Positions 39,988 to 49,083 of a DNA stretch of 64,000 bases are shown piece by piece (within the stretch, counting starts at the first letter, position 1; every line of letters begins with the position of its first letter). The DNA comes from Marinobacterium sp. xm-d-530 (GTDB lineage Bacteria; Pseudomonadota; Gammaproteobacteria; Pseudomonadales; Balneatricaceae): positions 248,001 through 312,000 of the forward strand of contig NZ_WBYM01000005.1 of NCBI RefSeq assembly GCF_013283365.1, read 5' to 3'. The notes beneath the pieces were generated by a model. That model was not told the origin of the DNA, searched no databases, and worked only from the letters and a program-made list of their open reading frames with translations. A program made the translations under genes and the position numbers.

Positions 39988-40431
39988 TTATACCGCTCTA
40001 AACTCAACTTCACCGGTTAACAAGGCATCCAAACGCTCTTTGACAGAGGCTAGCTCATCTGAGCTGTAAGGCTGTGCTGGCACTTTCCCCCAGACTGGTC
40101 CTGGCCAAGCAGGATCACTCTCTAACCGGGCGATAACATGTATATGCAATTGGGAAACCATGTTACCTAGATTCGCAACATTCATCTTTTTGGCCGCGAA
40201 GATATCGGATAACGCTTGAGCCAGTGCACTGGTCTCCAGCAGCATCTGCTGTTGATCCTCTGCACTGAGATGGTAGATCTCTGTCATACCCGCACGACGA
40301 GGTACAAGAATCAGCCAAGGATATTGGCTATCATTCATCAGCAAAACCGAAGAGAGCGGGAAATCACCCAACTTAATCGTATCCGCAGCAAGTTGAGCAT
40401 CTAACTGAAATTCGAGTTCTAGTTCATCCAT
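39988..40431 (-). CDS. HIT-domain protein
   Basis: 147 residues. Histidine-triad fold with the active-site segment SQLHIHVIARLESDPAWPGP; the first triad histidine is replaced by glutamine (QxHxH), while the central catalytic and final histidines stay. This variant with the AWPGPVWG tail is, as far as I recall, a recognised proteobacterial subgroup. Substrate unknown; HIT enzymes act on nucleotide phosphoesters. Divergent from the GNAT-like gene across 53 bases. Confidence 0.88.
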   Translation of the reverse strand: MDELELEFQLDAQLAADTIKLGDFPLSSVLLMNDSQYPWLILVPRRAGMTEIYHLSAEDQQQMLLETSALAQALSDIFAAKKMNVANLGNMVSQLHIHVIARLESDPAWPGPVWGKVPAQPYSSDELASVKERLDALLTGEVEFRAV

Positions 40432-40484
40432 TTCTATATACTCCTCGTAACGACCTAACCTTTTCTTAAATATAGACCAAGCAG

Positions 40485-41612
40485 ATGGAAATTAGGACTC
40501 ATCAATCCATTAATAGTATTGATAAGCATCGTTGGAATGAACTTAAGGATTCCGACTATCCCTTTCTGCGTCATGAATTCTTGGCCGCGATGGAACATTC
40601 AGGGTCTGTTTCGACGGAACAGGGTTGGCAACCCTGTCACTTAGAATTAATTGAGGAGGGTGAGACGATTATCTATCTCCCTCTCTATATTAAATACCAC
40701 TCTTGGGGTGAGTATGTTTTTGATCAGAGTTGGGCAAACGCTTTCCATCAATCCGGCTTAAACTACTATCCAAAGCTTCTAAGCGCAGTCCCTTTTACGC
40801 CATCAACCGGCCCGAGATGGGTAGGTAAACTGAAAGCTGAAGAGTCTCTACAGAGAATATCCCAAGCGATTAAAACCTTTGCTAGCGAGTACAAATTAGA
40901 GAGCTGGCACCTTCTCTTTCCAAACGACTCATCGATAAAAAGCGCTCTGCCTAGGGATTTGTTAATCAGAAGCGGACTGCAGTATCAGTGGTTTAATAGA
41001 GATTATCGTGACTTTAACCACTTCCTAGAAGGGCTCACTTCTCGAAAACGCAAAGAGCTGCGTAAAGAGCGCGAAAAAACCGAGGCGTTTAAATTCATTC
41101 ACCTCTCAGGTTCAGATATTACCCAAGATCAACTTCAGCAGTTTTACGAACTCTACTCACTCACCTACCTTAAACGGGGACGTGAGCCCTACCTAAATGA
41201 GAGTTTCTTTACCGAATTAGTGCACACCATGCCCGAGCAGATGCTGTTTGTCTTTGCACAACTTGACGGAAAAATCGTTGCGGGCGCCCTATCCTTCCAT
41301 GACAGCAGTACGCTCTATGGTCGCTATTGGGGCTGTTATGAAGAGTATGACGCGCTGCACTTCGAGACCTGCTACTACCAGGGGATCGACTACTGCATTG
41401 CACGACAGCTCAAGCGCTTTGACTCAGGTGCACAGGGAGAACATAAGATTAAGCGCGGTTTTGAACCTATATTTACTCACTCTGTACATTGGGTTAATCA
41501 CCCAGAATTTCACAAAGCGATCGCTAACTTCGTTGATGAGGAGCGGGACTATCTGTCATCACAAAAATCTTACTTATCTGAAAGACTTCCGTTTAAGAAC
41601 ACAGATTTATAG
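40485..41612 (+). CDS. GNAT-like acyltransferase, COG3146/FemAB-like
   Basis: 375 residues. Matches the COG3146-type family: HEFLAAMEHSGSV and GWQPCHLELIEEGETIIYLPLYIKYHSWGEYVFDQSWANAF at the N-terminus, RDYRDFNHFLEGLTSRKRKELRKERE in the centre, then GNAT-like strands LFVFAQLDGKIVAGALSFHDSSTLYGRYWG. These proteins have two acyl-CoA N-acyltransferase folds and are often labelled peptidoglycan-related; substrates are not established. No good Shine-Dalgarno is visible. Confidence 0.85.
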   Translation: MEIRTHQSINSIDKHRWNELKDSDYPFLRHEFLAAMEHSGSVSTEQGWQPCHLELIEEGETIIYLPLYIKYHSWGEYVFDQSWANAFHQSGLNYYPKLLSAVPFTPSTGPRWVGKLKAEESLQRISQAIKTFASEYKLESWHLLFPNDSSIKSALPRDLLIRSGLQYQWFNRDYRDFNHFLEGLTSRKRKELRKEREKTEAFKFIHLSGSDITQDQLQQFYELYSLTYLKRGREPYLNESFFTELVHTMPEQMLFVFAQLDGKIVAGALSFHDSSTLYGRYWGCYEEYDALHFETCYYQGIDYCIARQLKRFDSGAQGEHKIKRGFEPIFTHSVHWVNHPEFHKAIANFVDEERDYLSSQKSYLSERLPFKNTDL

Positions 41613-41659
41613 TCTACTCTTATGAAAAGATTCCAGACAATCCATTTAACGGACTAAAC

Positions 41660-42028
41660 ATGACACTGCTCAACCAGCTCAAAGACGCTTATCTTATTCG
41701 TGACCTTGTAGAAGGAAAGATACGTTACTTTTGGGAATTCCCCTCTGGAGAGCGCGCCAGCGAACTACTGGTCTCTTATGATGCGGCTTATGACTGGTGG
41801 CGACAGGCGATTCATGATGCCTATGAAGGCCCCGAACGTCGTACTTCACCTTTTGATCGACGCGCTAACAGTGTTAAACGCGCCAGCGAGGTCAAACATG
41901 GGCAAGTGACCGTTCAGTCTTACGGTGGGCGACGCACAACTGATACGCCACCGAAAATTAGAGAGGATCGAGCTGAAGCTAAAATTGAGAGGTTAAAGTC
42001 CCAGCTGTCGCATTGGAGTGATCAATAA
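41660..42028 (+). CDS. Small protein of unknown function
   Basis: 122 residues, no signal peptide or TM. The first 60 residues look folded (aromatic-rich WEFPSGERASELLVSYDAAYDWWRQ); the rest is polar and arginine-rich, with GPERRTSPFDRRANS (ERR..DRR repeats) and a C-terminal helix (AEAKIERLKSQLSHW). I do not recognise the family. It starts 47 bases after the GNAT gene, but the ribosome site is weak. The bases just upstream (41622-41655) resemble the spacer of repeat copies A and B. Confidence 0.65.
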   Translation: MTLLNQLKDAYLIRDLVEGKIRYFWEFPSGERASELLVSYDAAYDWWRQAIHDAYEGPERRTSPFDRRANSVKRASEVKHGQVTVQSYGGRRTTDTPPKIREDRAEAKIERLKSQLSHWSDQ

Positions 42029-42036
42029 ACGAGCGA

Positions 42037-42222
42037 TCAGTGCAGTGGGGTTTCGTACTTTTTCTGAATCGCAATCAATTGAGGCTGAATATCGAGTGGG
42101 GCGTACTTGATCGCTTGATCAAACAGCTCTTTGTTCGCCTCTGATAATCGCTCATCTTCGTCCATCTGTGACAACTGACTCATCGCTTCAAGAAATTTAG
42201 GGTGCGGTTTCGTAGCAGACAT
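42037..42222 (-). CDS. Small protein of unknown function, strong ribosome binding site
   Basis: 61 residues from ATG 42222; AGGAGG lies six bases upstream, which favours this ATG over the adjacent GTG and supports the gene. Sequence MSATKPHPKFLEAMSQL and so on is helical, acidic in the middle and without cysteine; no TM. Ends nine bases from the stop of the convergent unknown gene. Family not recognised. Confidence 0.65.
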   Translation of the reverse strand: MSATKPHPKFLEAMSQLSQMDEDERLSEANKELFDQAIKYAPLDIQPQLIAIQKKYETPLH

Positions 42223-42307
42223 CACAGACCTCCTGATCCAATAGATTAGATTCTATTGTGGCCTAAAGTATTCACTAGGCAAAGTGCTTTTTAGCGCAGA
42301 ACAAACT

Positions 42308-43393
42308 CTACTGTTCCGCGCCTTTAGCTTTGGCTTCGGATGCTCGTAATTGATAATCATCTTCAGGTTTGGAGATCCACCCTTGAAGTTCACGATCAAT
42401 CAATCCACACAGCATGTTAATGTGTGATGCATCAGAGTTTAGCGCTTCAATGTATTCATAACGCTCACCACCCGCCTCTTCGAAATATTCGCGGTTCTCT
42501 TCACCGATCTCTTCAATGGTCTCAAGACAATCAGACGAAAACCCAGGGCAGACCACCTGAACAGATTTCACACCCTGGCCAGGTAGGGATTTAAGCGTCT
42601 CATCAGTATATGGCTTCAACCACTCTTCGCGACCAAATCGAGACTGGAAGCAGGTCATGTACTCCCCCTCTTCTAACCCCAAACGATCGGCAATCAGTCG
42701 TGTCGTTTTATGACACTGACAGTGGTACGGATCGCCATTTAAAAGGTATCGTTTTGGTACACCATGATAAGAGAGAATGAGTTTATCCGCTCGCCCATGC
42801 TCAGCCCAATGAGCTTGGATCTTCTCTGCTACCGCCTCAATGTAAGCAGGTTCATCAGCGTACTGCTGAATAAAACGGAAATCTGGAATCAGACGGCGTT
42901 TTTGAAAATCACTCGCTACCGCATCAAAGGTAGAAGCGGTCGTTGAAGCGCTGTATTGCGGATAGAGTGGCAACACTACTAACTTTCGAACACCCGCTTC
43001 TTGCATGCGATCTAGCACTGATTCAATCGATGGATTGCCATAACGCATCGCAAAATCAACCACGACGCGATCGCCATACAGCGATTCAAAATGGTTACGG
43101 ATAGCTTCTGTCTGATTTTTAGTATGAGTAAGAAGCGGTGAGCCTTCGTCCGTCCACACGGTTGAGTAGGCTTCAGCAGAACGCTTCGGGCGTATATTTA
43201 AGATGATAAGATTGAGAACCATCCACCAAATTGGACGCGGAACTTCCACGACACGAGGATCCCAAAGAAACTCCTTAAGGTAGCGTTTAAGCGCTTTGGG
43301 AGTCGGTGCATCCGGTGTACCCAGATTGGTCACAAGGACGCCGATTTTATCTTTCTGGCTATGAGAAAATTTTGGAAAGCCTTTGTATTTCAT
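42308..43393 (-). CDS. hemH: Ferrochelatase
   Basis: 361 residues, about 40 longer than E. coli HemH. Seen: VLVTNLGTPDAPTPKALKRYLKEFLWDPRVVE at the N-terminus, the active-site histidine in LILSYHGVPKRYL, and VQVVCPGFSSDCLETIEEI with the second conserved acidic patch. It inserts Fe2+ into protoporphyrin IX at the end of haem synthesis. The C-terminus extends beyond the core with charged residues. Terminator not seen behind it. Confidence 0.96.
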   Translation of the reverse strand: MKYKGFPKFSHSQKDKIGVLVTNLGTPDAPTPKALKRYLKEFLWDPRVVEVPRPIWWMVLNLIILNIRPKRSAEAYSTVWTDEGSPLLTHTKNQTEAIRNHFESLYGDRVVVDFAMRYGNPSIESVLDRMQEAGVRKLVVLPLYPQYSASTTASTFDAVASDFQKRRLIPDFRFIQQYADEPAYIEAVAEKIQAHWAEHGRADKLILSYHGVPKRYLLNGDPYHCQCHKTTRLIADRLGLEEGEYMTCFQSRFGREEWLKPYTDETLKSLPGQGVKSVQVVCPGFSSDCLETIEEIGEENREYFEEAGGERYEYIEALNSDASHINMLCGLIDRELQGWISKPEDDYQLRASEAKAKGAEQ

Positions 43394-43518
43394 CTAAAAA
43401 ACGCTCTAAATGTTTGATGGTGACAGTGTAGCCAATCTTATGTGAGTGCACCAAGACTGAAATCAGAAAAATCCATACGCACTCTATGGGCTTTACGATC
43501 ACCTGTAGCAACTGACAA

Positions 43519-43548
43519 TAAAAAACCGGCACATAGCCGGTTTTTTTT
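43519..43548 (-). terminator. Terminator of fabV
   Basis: AAAAACCGGC-ACATA-GCCGGTTTTTTTT, with U-runs in both orientations, 13 bases after the fabV stop on the minus strand. Confidence 0.92.
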
Positions 43549-43561
43549 GAGTTGACTTGTA

Positions 43562-44755
43562 TTAAGACAATTCGAGTGGCTTGAACGGAACCAAAGTATC
43601 CACTTCAGCGTCGTAATCAACACCGTCAATACCGAAGCCGAACAGCTTCAAGAACTCATCTTTGTAGAGTTGGTAATCGGTCAATTCAAACAGATTTTCA
43701 GAAGTGACATCTGGCCATAGGGCTTTACACGCCGTTTGAATACTGTCACGAAGCTCCCAATCATCTAGACGGAAGCGGTTGCCTTCGTCCATTTCGCAGC
43801 TGTCACCGTAGAGACCGGTGCGGAATAGTCGGTCAATCTGCTCTTGGCACCCTTCATGAACACCTTCAGCACGCATGATTTTGAACACCATAGCTAGATA
43901 GAGTGGCATCACAGGAATAGCAGACGAGGCCTGTGTCACAACGGACTTAAGAACCCCTACGTTTGCTTGACCACCCTTTTTCGACAAGCGCGCATTCAAT
44001 TCAGAGGCAGCACGATCCAAATCCTGCTTCGCTTTACCAAGGGTACCGTGCCAGTAGATCGGCCAAGTGATATCGGTACCAATGTAGCTGTAAGCAACGG
44101 TTTTAGCACCGTCAGCCAAAACGCCTGCTTCATCCAGAGCTTCGATCCAAAGCTCCCAATCCTGACCGCCCATCACTTTGACGGTTGCGTCGATCTCTTC
44201 TTGATTGGCTGGTTCGACTTCCGCTTCGATGATGACATCTTTGTTAGTATCGATCGCTGTTGAACGGTAGACCTCACCGATCGGCTTCAAGGCAGAACGA
44301 ATCACCTCACCAGAGTCTGGCATTTTACGAACAGGAGACGCCAGCGAATAGACCACAAGATCAATTTGACCTAAGTCCTCTTTGATCATCTCAATGGTTT
44401 TCGCTTTCGCTTCATGAGAGAAAGCGTCGCCGTTAATCGATTTAGCGTAAAGCCCTGCTTCGTGGGCCAGCTTTTCAAAACTCGCCGAGTTATACCAACC
44501 CGCGGTACCTGGTTTCTTCTCGGTTCCCTCTTTTTCAAAGAAGACACCAATGGTAGAAGCACCCGCACCAAAGGCTGCTGTTATACGTGAACTCAAACCA
44601 TAACCCGATGATGCACCTACAATAAGTACACGCTTAGGACCATCAATCGTTCCTTGCGCTTGAGTCTTCGCAATTTGCTCGCGAACGTTTGCTTCACAGC
44701 CTGTTGGGTGAGTTGTTGTGCAGATGAAACCGCGAATTTTTGGTTTAATGATCAT
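43562..44755 (-). CDS. fabV: Enoyl-ACP reductase FabV (NADH)
   Basis: 397 residues from ATG 44755, matching the usual FabV length; an upstream in-frame start would add 43 unrelated residues. NADH-binding segment [17 protein letters not shown] and the FabV active-site motif Y-x8-K as [10 protein letters not shown]. Substrate-loop region [10 protein letters not shown]. It reduces trans-2-enoyl-ACP in fatty acid elongation; FabV enzymes are generally triclosan-insensitive. Divergent from a MaoC-like hydratase across 146 bases. Confidence 0.96.
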   Translation of the reverse strand: MIIKPKIRGFICTTTHPTGCEANVREQIAKTQAQGTIDGPKRVLIVGASSGYGLSSRITAAFGAGASTIGVFFEKEGTEKKPGTAGWYNSASFEKLAHEAGLYAKSINGDAFSHEAKAKTIEMIKEDLGQIDLVVYSLASPVRKMPDSGEVIRSALKPIGEVYRSTAIDTNKDVIIEAEVEPANQEEIDATVKVMGGQDWELWIEALDEAGVLADGAKTVAYSYIGTDITWPIYWHGTLGKAKQDLDRAASELNARLSKKGGQANVGVLKSVVTQASSAIPVMPLYLAMVFKIMRAEGVHEGCQEQIDRLFRTGLYGDSCEMDEGNRFRLDDWELRDSIQTACKALWPDVTSENLFELTDYQLYKDEFLKLFGFGIDGVDYDAEVDTLVPFKPLELS

Positions 44756-44901
44756 GGTAGAAAGTTTAGTCCATTCAATATAACGAAACGCAAAGATACC
44801 TGATTTATCCCCACTGGGGAATCTTGAAACCTCTCTTGCACCCCATGAAAAAGTGAGTAACCTATTGCAAAAACCCAATTCCACACTGTTTAGGATGATT
44901 T

Positions 44902-45336
44902 ATGGATAATTTACACGGCTACTACTTAGAAGACCTTGAAGTTGGTATGAGCGACAGTTTTGCAAAGACCATTTCTGAGGCAGATGTCTATGGCTTTGCA
45001 GGCATTTCGGGTGACACCAATCCTGTACACATCAACGAAGAGTATGCGGCGACAACTCCATTCGGCCAGCGCATTGCCCACGGCATGCTAAGTGCGGCAT
45101 TAATCTCTACTGTGGCCGGTACGAAACTTCCTGGACCTGGAGCGATCTATGTTGATCAGCAGATTAAGTTCAAGGCACCCCTTTTTATCGGGCAAACAGC
45201 GAGAGCAGAAATCACCGTTAAAGAGATCAATGAACGCCGTCGTCGTGTCCTTTGTGACACCAACGTTTATGTTGGCGACAAGGTAATCGCAACGGGTGAA
45301 GCAACCTTTATGGTGGACGCCCGTCCAGAGGCTTAA
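44902..45336 (+). CDS. MaoC-family (R)-specific enoyl hydratase
   Basis: 144 residues, single hot-dog domain. The hydratase-2 motif is complete: FAGISGDTNPVHINEEYA then GQRIAHGML, with catalytic Asp and His. Similar to PhaJ or to FabM-like beta-hydroxyacyl dehydratases; which substrate (CoA or ACP) cannot be read. Divergent from fabV, so both may be under one lipid-related control. Confidence 0.9.
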   Translation: MDNLHGYYLEDLEVGMSDSFAKTISEADVYGFAGISGDTNPVHINEEYAATTPFGQRIAHGMLSAALISTVAGTKLPGPGAIYVDQQIKFKAPLFIGQTARAEITVKEINERRRRVLCDTNVYVGDKVIATGEATFMVDARPEA

Positions 45337-45345
45337 ACAGCCTAA

Positions 45346-45383
45346 CAGCCTGTGTAAGACCATTGATTGAGACTCACAGGCTG
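45346..45383. repeat. Inverted repeat after the MaoC hydratase gene
   Basis: CAGCCTGTG and CACAGGCTG form a perfect 9-bp stem with a 20-base loop, ten bases after the stop. There is no U-run directly after it. It could be a factor-dependent terminator or mRNA-stabilising hairpin. Confidence 0.45.
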
Positions 45384-45477
45384 ACTTCCCCTTTCCACTT
45401 CTGTATGATCGCCAACCACTAAATCGTCGTACAGCGACATCTACGACACAATAATAAAAAAACACGGTCACACATTT

Positions 45478-45963
45478 ATGAATAAAGTGCTTATCAGCGC
45501 CTGTCTTTTGGGCGAAAACGTTCGATACGATGGACGTCACAACCTCATTAATCACCCCCTGCTAGAGAGGCTACAAAACGAAGATCGCCTCGTTAGGATC
45601 TGTCCCGAGGTCGCCGGTGGTCTCACTGTCCCTCGCCCCTACGCCACTATTGCTCGTCGTATTCCGGTTGAAGTCATCACAGATGAAGGCGAAGACGTTA
45701 CTCCGCAGTTTGTTCTTGGCGCCGAGCTCACAGCAGAACTGGCAAAGCGAGAGGGGTGCGTTGCGGCTTTGATGAAAGCAGATAGCCCAGCCTGTGGTAA
45801 TCGCGACATCTCAGGCGCTGCCTTCAGTGGTAAAGAGGCGTCTGGCGCTGGTATTGCAGCGCAAGAGGTCATTGAGTCTGGCATCCCAGTCTTTAATGAG
45901 ACGGAAATTGATCGCTTAGAAGCGATGTTAGAAGAGCTAGATTTAGTATCTGAAACCGCATAA
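45478..45963 (+). CDS. DUF523 family protein
   Basis: 161 residues. DUF523 signature: LISACLLGENVRYDG at the start, VRICPEVAGGLTVPRP, and VAALMKADSPACGNRDI. The conserved cysteines (in SACLLG, RICPEV, SPACG) could bind a metal or iron-sulfur cluster; function unknown. Ends 23 bases before a strong terminator. Confidence 0.9.
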   Translation: MNKVLISACLLGENVRYDGRHNLINHPLLERLQNEDRLVRICPEVAGGLTVPRPYATIARRIPVEVITDEGEDVTPQFVLGAELTAELAKREGCVAALMKADSPACGNRDISGAAFSGKEASGAGIAAQEVIESGIPVFNETEIDRLEAMLEELDLVSETA

Positions 45964-45985
45964 TTGTTTTTAAAACTTGTAGCCG

Positions 45986-46020
45986 AAAGAGCCCATCCTT
46001 AAACTATGGGCTCTTTTTAT
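45986..46020 (+). terminator. Terminator of the DUF523 gene
   Basis: AAAGAGCCCAT and ATGGGCTCTTT enclose a nine-base loop, followed by TTATTT. Located just before proS. Confidence 0.9.
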
Positions 46021-46042
46021 TTGAGCTGGAAACAATTTCACC

Positions 46043-47761
46043 ATGCGTGCTAGTCAATTTCTTATTGCGACCGTCAAAGAGACTCCTGCTGATGCAGAGG
46101 TTATCAGTCATCAGTTAATGCTTCGTGCGGGCCTCATCCGCAAACTGGCATCAGGCCTATACACCTGGCTACCGATGGGTCTTAAAACACTGCGCAAGGT
46201 TGAAAAGATCATTCGCGAAGAGCTCGATGCTTCGGGTGCTCAGGAGCTACTGATGCCTGCGATTCAGCCGGCTGAATTGTGGCAAGAGTCAGGCCGCTGG
46301 GAACAGTACGGACCTGAACTGCTCCGTTTGAAAGATCGTCACCAGCGTGATTTCTGTGTTGGACCGACTCACGAAGAGGTGATTACCGATCTGGTTCGCA
46401 ACCAGCTTAAGAGTTACAAACAGCTACCGGCTAACTTTTACCAAATTCAAACCAAATTCCGTGATGAGATTCGTCCGCGTTTCGGTGTAATGCGCTCACG
46501 TGAATTTGTTATGAAGGATGGCTACTCCTTCCACATCAACCAAGAGTCACTACAGAAGACGTACGACGACTACTTTGATGCTTACGTTCGCATCTTCGAC
46601 CGCCTTAACCTAGATTACCGTCCAGTCATTGCCGATAACGGTTCTATTGGGGGTACCGGCTCTCATGAGTTTCACGTTCTTGCCGCTTCTGGTGAAGATG
46701 ATATCGCCTTCTCTGACAGCAGCGATTACGCAGCCAATGTTGAAATGGCGGAAGCAATCGCACCTAAAGCCGCTCCGGATGCACCTACAGAAGAGATGCG
46801 TTTGGTTGACACGCCTGATGCTAAAACCATTGCCGCGCTCGTTGAACAGCACAACCTACCGATCGAGAAGACGATTAAAACCTTAATGGTCAAAGCGTCG
46901 GACGAGGTTGATTCAGAGATCGTTGCCCTTCTGGTTCGTGGCGACCATGAGTTAAATGAGATTAAGGCGGAGAAGCAGCCTGAAGTTGCCTCTCCTCTGA
47001 CCATGGCAACTGAGGAAGAGATCCGTGCAATTGTGGGCGCCGGCCCTGGCTCCCTTGGTCCAGTCAACCTTCCTATTCCGATCGTTATTGATCGCGCAGT
47101 GGCTTGTGCGTCTGACTTTGGTGCCGGTGCTAACATCGATGGTAAACACTACTTCGGAATTAACTGGGAGCGTGATCTTCCTACCCCACGCGTTGCAGAT
47201 CTTCGCAACGTGCAAGTTGGCGACCCAAGTCCAGACGGCAAAGGTACGCTGAACATTCGTCGCGGTATCGAAGTTGGACACATTTTCCAGTTGGGCTTGA
47301 AGTACTCCGAAGCGATGAATGCAACGGTATTGGATGAAAACGGCAAAGCGGTGCCAATGACCATGGGTTGTTACGGTATCGGTGTTACTCGTGTCGTTGC
47401 AGCTGCCATTGAGCAGAATCACGATGAGAACGGCATCATCTGGCCAGAATCTCTAGCACCTTTCACCGTTGCTCTAGTACCACTGAACTACGATAAATCT
47501 GATGACGTAAAAGCGCTATCGGACAAACTCTACTCAGAACTGAAGGCAAAAGGTGTTGATGTACTACTAGACGACCGAAAAGAGCGCCCAGGGGTTAAAT
47601 TTGCCGACATGGAGCTAACAGGCATTCCACACCGCCTAGTGATCTCAGACCGAGGCATTGCAGCCGGTCAACTTGAGTACAAAGGTCGACGTGATGCTGA
47701 AGCCTCGGATCTTCCACTGGATAACGCAGTGGACGCGCTGATCGCGAAACTGGGCCAATAA
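46043..47761 (+). CDS. proS: Prolyl-tRNA synthetase
   Basis: 572 residues, same as E. coli. Class II core with motif 2 in [22 protein letters not shown], a bacterial-type editing insertion (about 225-405; [38 protein letters not shown]), motif 3 [20 protein letters not shown], and a C-terminal anticodon-binding domain. It charges tRNA-Pro and removes Ala-tRNA-Pro; its tRNA-Pro(GGG) partner is encoded at 1501-1577. Confidence 0.98.
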   Translation: MRASQFLIATVKETPADAEVISHQLMLRAGLIRKLASGLYTWLPMGLKTLRKVEKIIREELDASGAQELLMPAIQPAELWQESGRWEQYGPELLRLKDRHQRDFCVGPTHEEVITDLVRNQLKSYKQLPANFYQIQTKFRDEIRPRFGVMRSREFVMKDGYSFHINQESLQKTYDDYFDAYVRIFDRLNLDYRPVIADNGSIGGTGSHEFHVLAASGEDDIAFSDSSDYAANVEMAEAIAPKAAPDAPTEEMRLVDTPDAKTIAALVEQHNLPIEKTIKTLMVKASDEVDSEIVALLVRGDHELNEIKAEKQPEVASPLTMATEEEIRAIVGAGPGSLGPVNLPIPIVIDRAVACASDFGAGANIDGKHYFGINWERDLPTPRVADLRNVQVGDPSPDGKGTLNIRRGIEVGHIFQLGLKYSEAMNATVLDENGKAVPMTMGCYGIGVTRVVAAAIEQNHDENGIIWPESLAPFTVALVPLNYDKSDDVKALSDKLYSELKAKGVDVLLDDRKERPGVKFADMELTGIPHRLVISDRGIAAGQLEYKGRRDAEASDLPLDNAVDALIAKLGQ

Positions 47762-47773
47762 GGAACTATTTCA

Positions 47774-48118
47774 ATGAGCATCACTATTCTTCACAACCCT
47801 CGCTGCTCTAAATCACGTCAAACTTTGGCACTGGTTGAAGAGCAAGGGGCTGAACTCACCGTTCGTGAGTATTTAAAAGAGCCTCTATCCGCTGATGAGC
47901 TTCGTCAATTGATTGCCGCACTGGGTGTAACACCAATCGACCTAGTGCGCACCAAAGAGGATGAGTTCAAGTTGGCCGGTCTGACTAAAGAGTCCTCAGC
48001 TGATGCATTGATCGACGCTATGGTTGAGTACCCAAAACTGATGGAGCGTCCCGTTGTGATCAACGGTGACAAGGCGCGCATTGGCCGCCCTCCTGAGCAA
48101 GTATTAGAGATTCTGTAA
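47774..48118 (+). CDS. arsC: ArsC-family arsenate reductase (glutaredoxin-dependent type)
   Basis: 114 residues. Active-site motif HNPRCSKSRQ with Cys11 followed by the arginine-bearing IDLVRTKEDEFK and the conserved RPVVINGDKARIGRPPE. It belongs to the thioredoxin-fold ArsC/YfgD group; no arsenic operon is near, so it may be the housekeeping YfgD-type rather than a resistance enzyme. Shine-Dalgarno AAGGA; one base separates it from wrbA. Confidence 0.9.
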   Translation: MSITILHNPRCSKSRQTLALVEEQGAELTVREYLKEPLSADELRQLIAALGVTPIDLVRTKEDEFKLAGLTKESSADALIDAMVEYPKLMERPVVINGDKARIGRPPEQVLEIL

Positions 48119-48119
48119 T

Positions 48120-48698
48120 ATGTCTGCGCCGTACGTACTGGTTCTATTCTACAGTCGTCATGGCGCGACCCGTGCGCTGGCTGAATCGATCGCACTGGGC
48201 ATTGAACAATCTGGTATTAACGCTCAAATAAGAACCGTTCCGGCTGCAGAAACGTCTGACCTCGCAGATAGTGAAGGGACACTCTATGTCACACAGGACG
48301 ATTTAAGAGAGTGCTCAGGCCTAGCATTAGGAAGTCCAACCCGGTTTGGTCATATGGCCAGTGCGTTAAGCGCATTTATCGAGACGACCACGTCAGAGTG
48401 GCTGTCTGGCTCGCTGATCGATAAACCGGCAACACTGTTCACCTCATCCAACTCACTGCATGGCGGTCAAGAGAGTACGCTGCTCTCTATGGCTCTGCCT
48501 TTGATCCATCAAGGAATGCTGTTAGTCGGTGTTCCCTATAATGTTGCTGAACTGCACTCAACCACCCGTGGTGGCACACCTTACGGTGCCAGTCAGGTAT
48601 CGCAAAACAGTCACCGCCTATCACAAGACGAACAGAGAATTGCCGTCGCTCAGGGTAAACGTTTAGGTACCCTAGCGCAGCGTTTGAGCAGTCGTTAA
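48120..48698 (+). CDS. wrbA: NAD(P)H:quinone oxidoreductase WrbA
   Basis: 192 residues, flavodoxin-like fold with the FMN phosphate loop FYSRHGATRALAE and the later LGSPTRFGHMA and STTRGGTPYGASQVS, which are WrbA signatures. It performs two-electron reduction of quinones, avoiding semiquinone formation. In a run arsC-wrbA-DUF2069-suf fusion with tight spacing. Confidence 0.93.
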   Translation: MSAPYVLVLFYSRHGATRALAESIALGIEQSGINAQIRTVPAAETSDLADSEGTLYVTQDDLRECSGLALGSPTRFGHMASALSAFIETTTSEWLSGSLIDKPATLFTSSNSLHGGQESTLLSMALPLIHQGMLLVGVPYNVAELHSTTRGGTPYGASQVSQNSHRLSQDEQRIAVAQGKRLGTLAQRLSSR

Positions 48699-48708
48699 AG
48701 GAGTTAAC

Positions 48709-49083
48709 ATGTCTCTACAACGCAAAGCGTCAATCAGTGGTTTAATTACCCGTGTCAGCTTTATCGCCCTTTTAATCTTCTACACTCTACGTTTCTTATG
48801 GTTAGCACCGAGTTCAGGAGATAACCCTTGGGTGATTTGGCTGGTTCACTTACTGCCACTGATCGGTTTTACACCCGCTATATTAAAGGGCACACCGCGT
48901 CCTCACGCTTGGCTCTGCTTCGTATTGCTGCTCTATTTCTTGGGCAGTGTACTGACGGCTATCCAACCCCATTTAGCCCTCTATGGTGTGATTGAAGTGT
49001 TGTTGATTTCGACTCTGTTTACCGCTGCGATGATGTATACACGCTGGCAGAGTCGCTGGCTGCGTGAGCAAACCAGTCACTGA
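48709..49083 (+). CDS. DUF2069 membrane protein
   Basis: 124 residues with four hydrophobic helices (about 12-31, 42-60, 66-84 and 88-108). The pattern and position after wrbA match DUF2069, an inner-membrane family without known function. AAAGGAG precedes the ATG; the stop overlaps the next ATG by one base (TGATG). Confidence 0.87.
   Translation: MSLQRKASISGLITRVSFIALLIFYTLRFLWLAPSSGDNPWVIWLVHLLPLIGFTPAILKGTPRPHAWLCFVLLLYFLGSVLTAIQPHLALYGVIEVLLISTLFTAAMMYTRWQSRWLREQTSH

Noticed and set aside
44756-44884. N-terminal extension of FabV
   Set aside because: FabV proteins start with MIIKPK-type sequence at ATG 44755; the extension is not conserved and occupies the divergent promoter.
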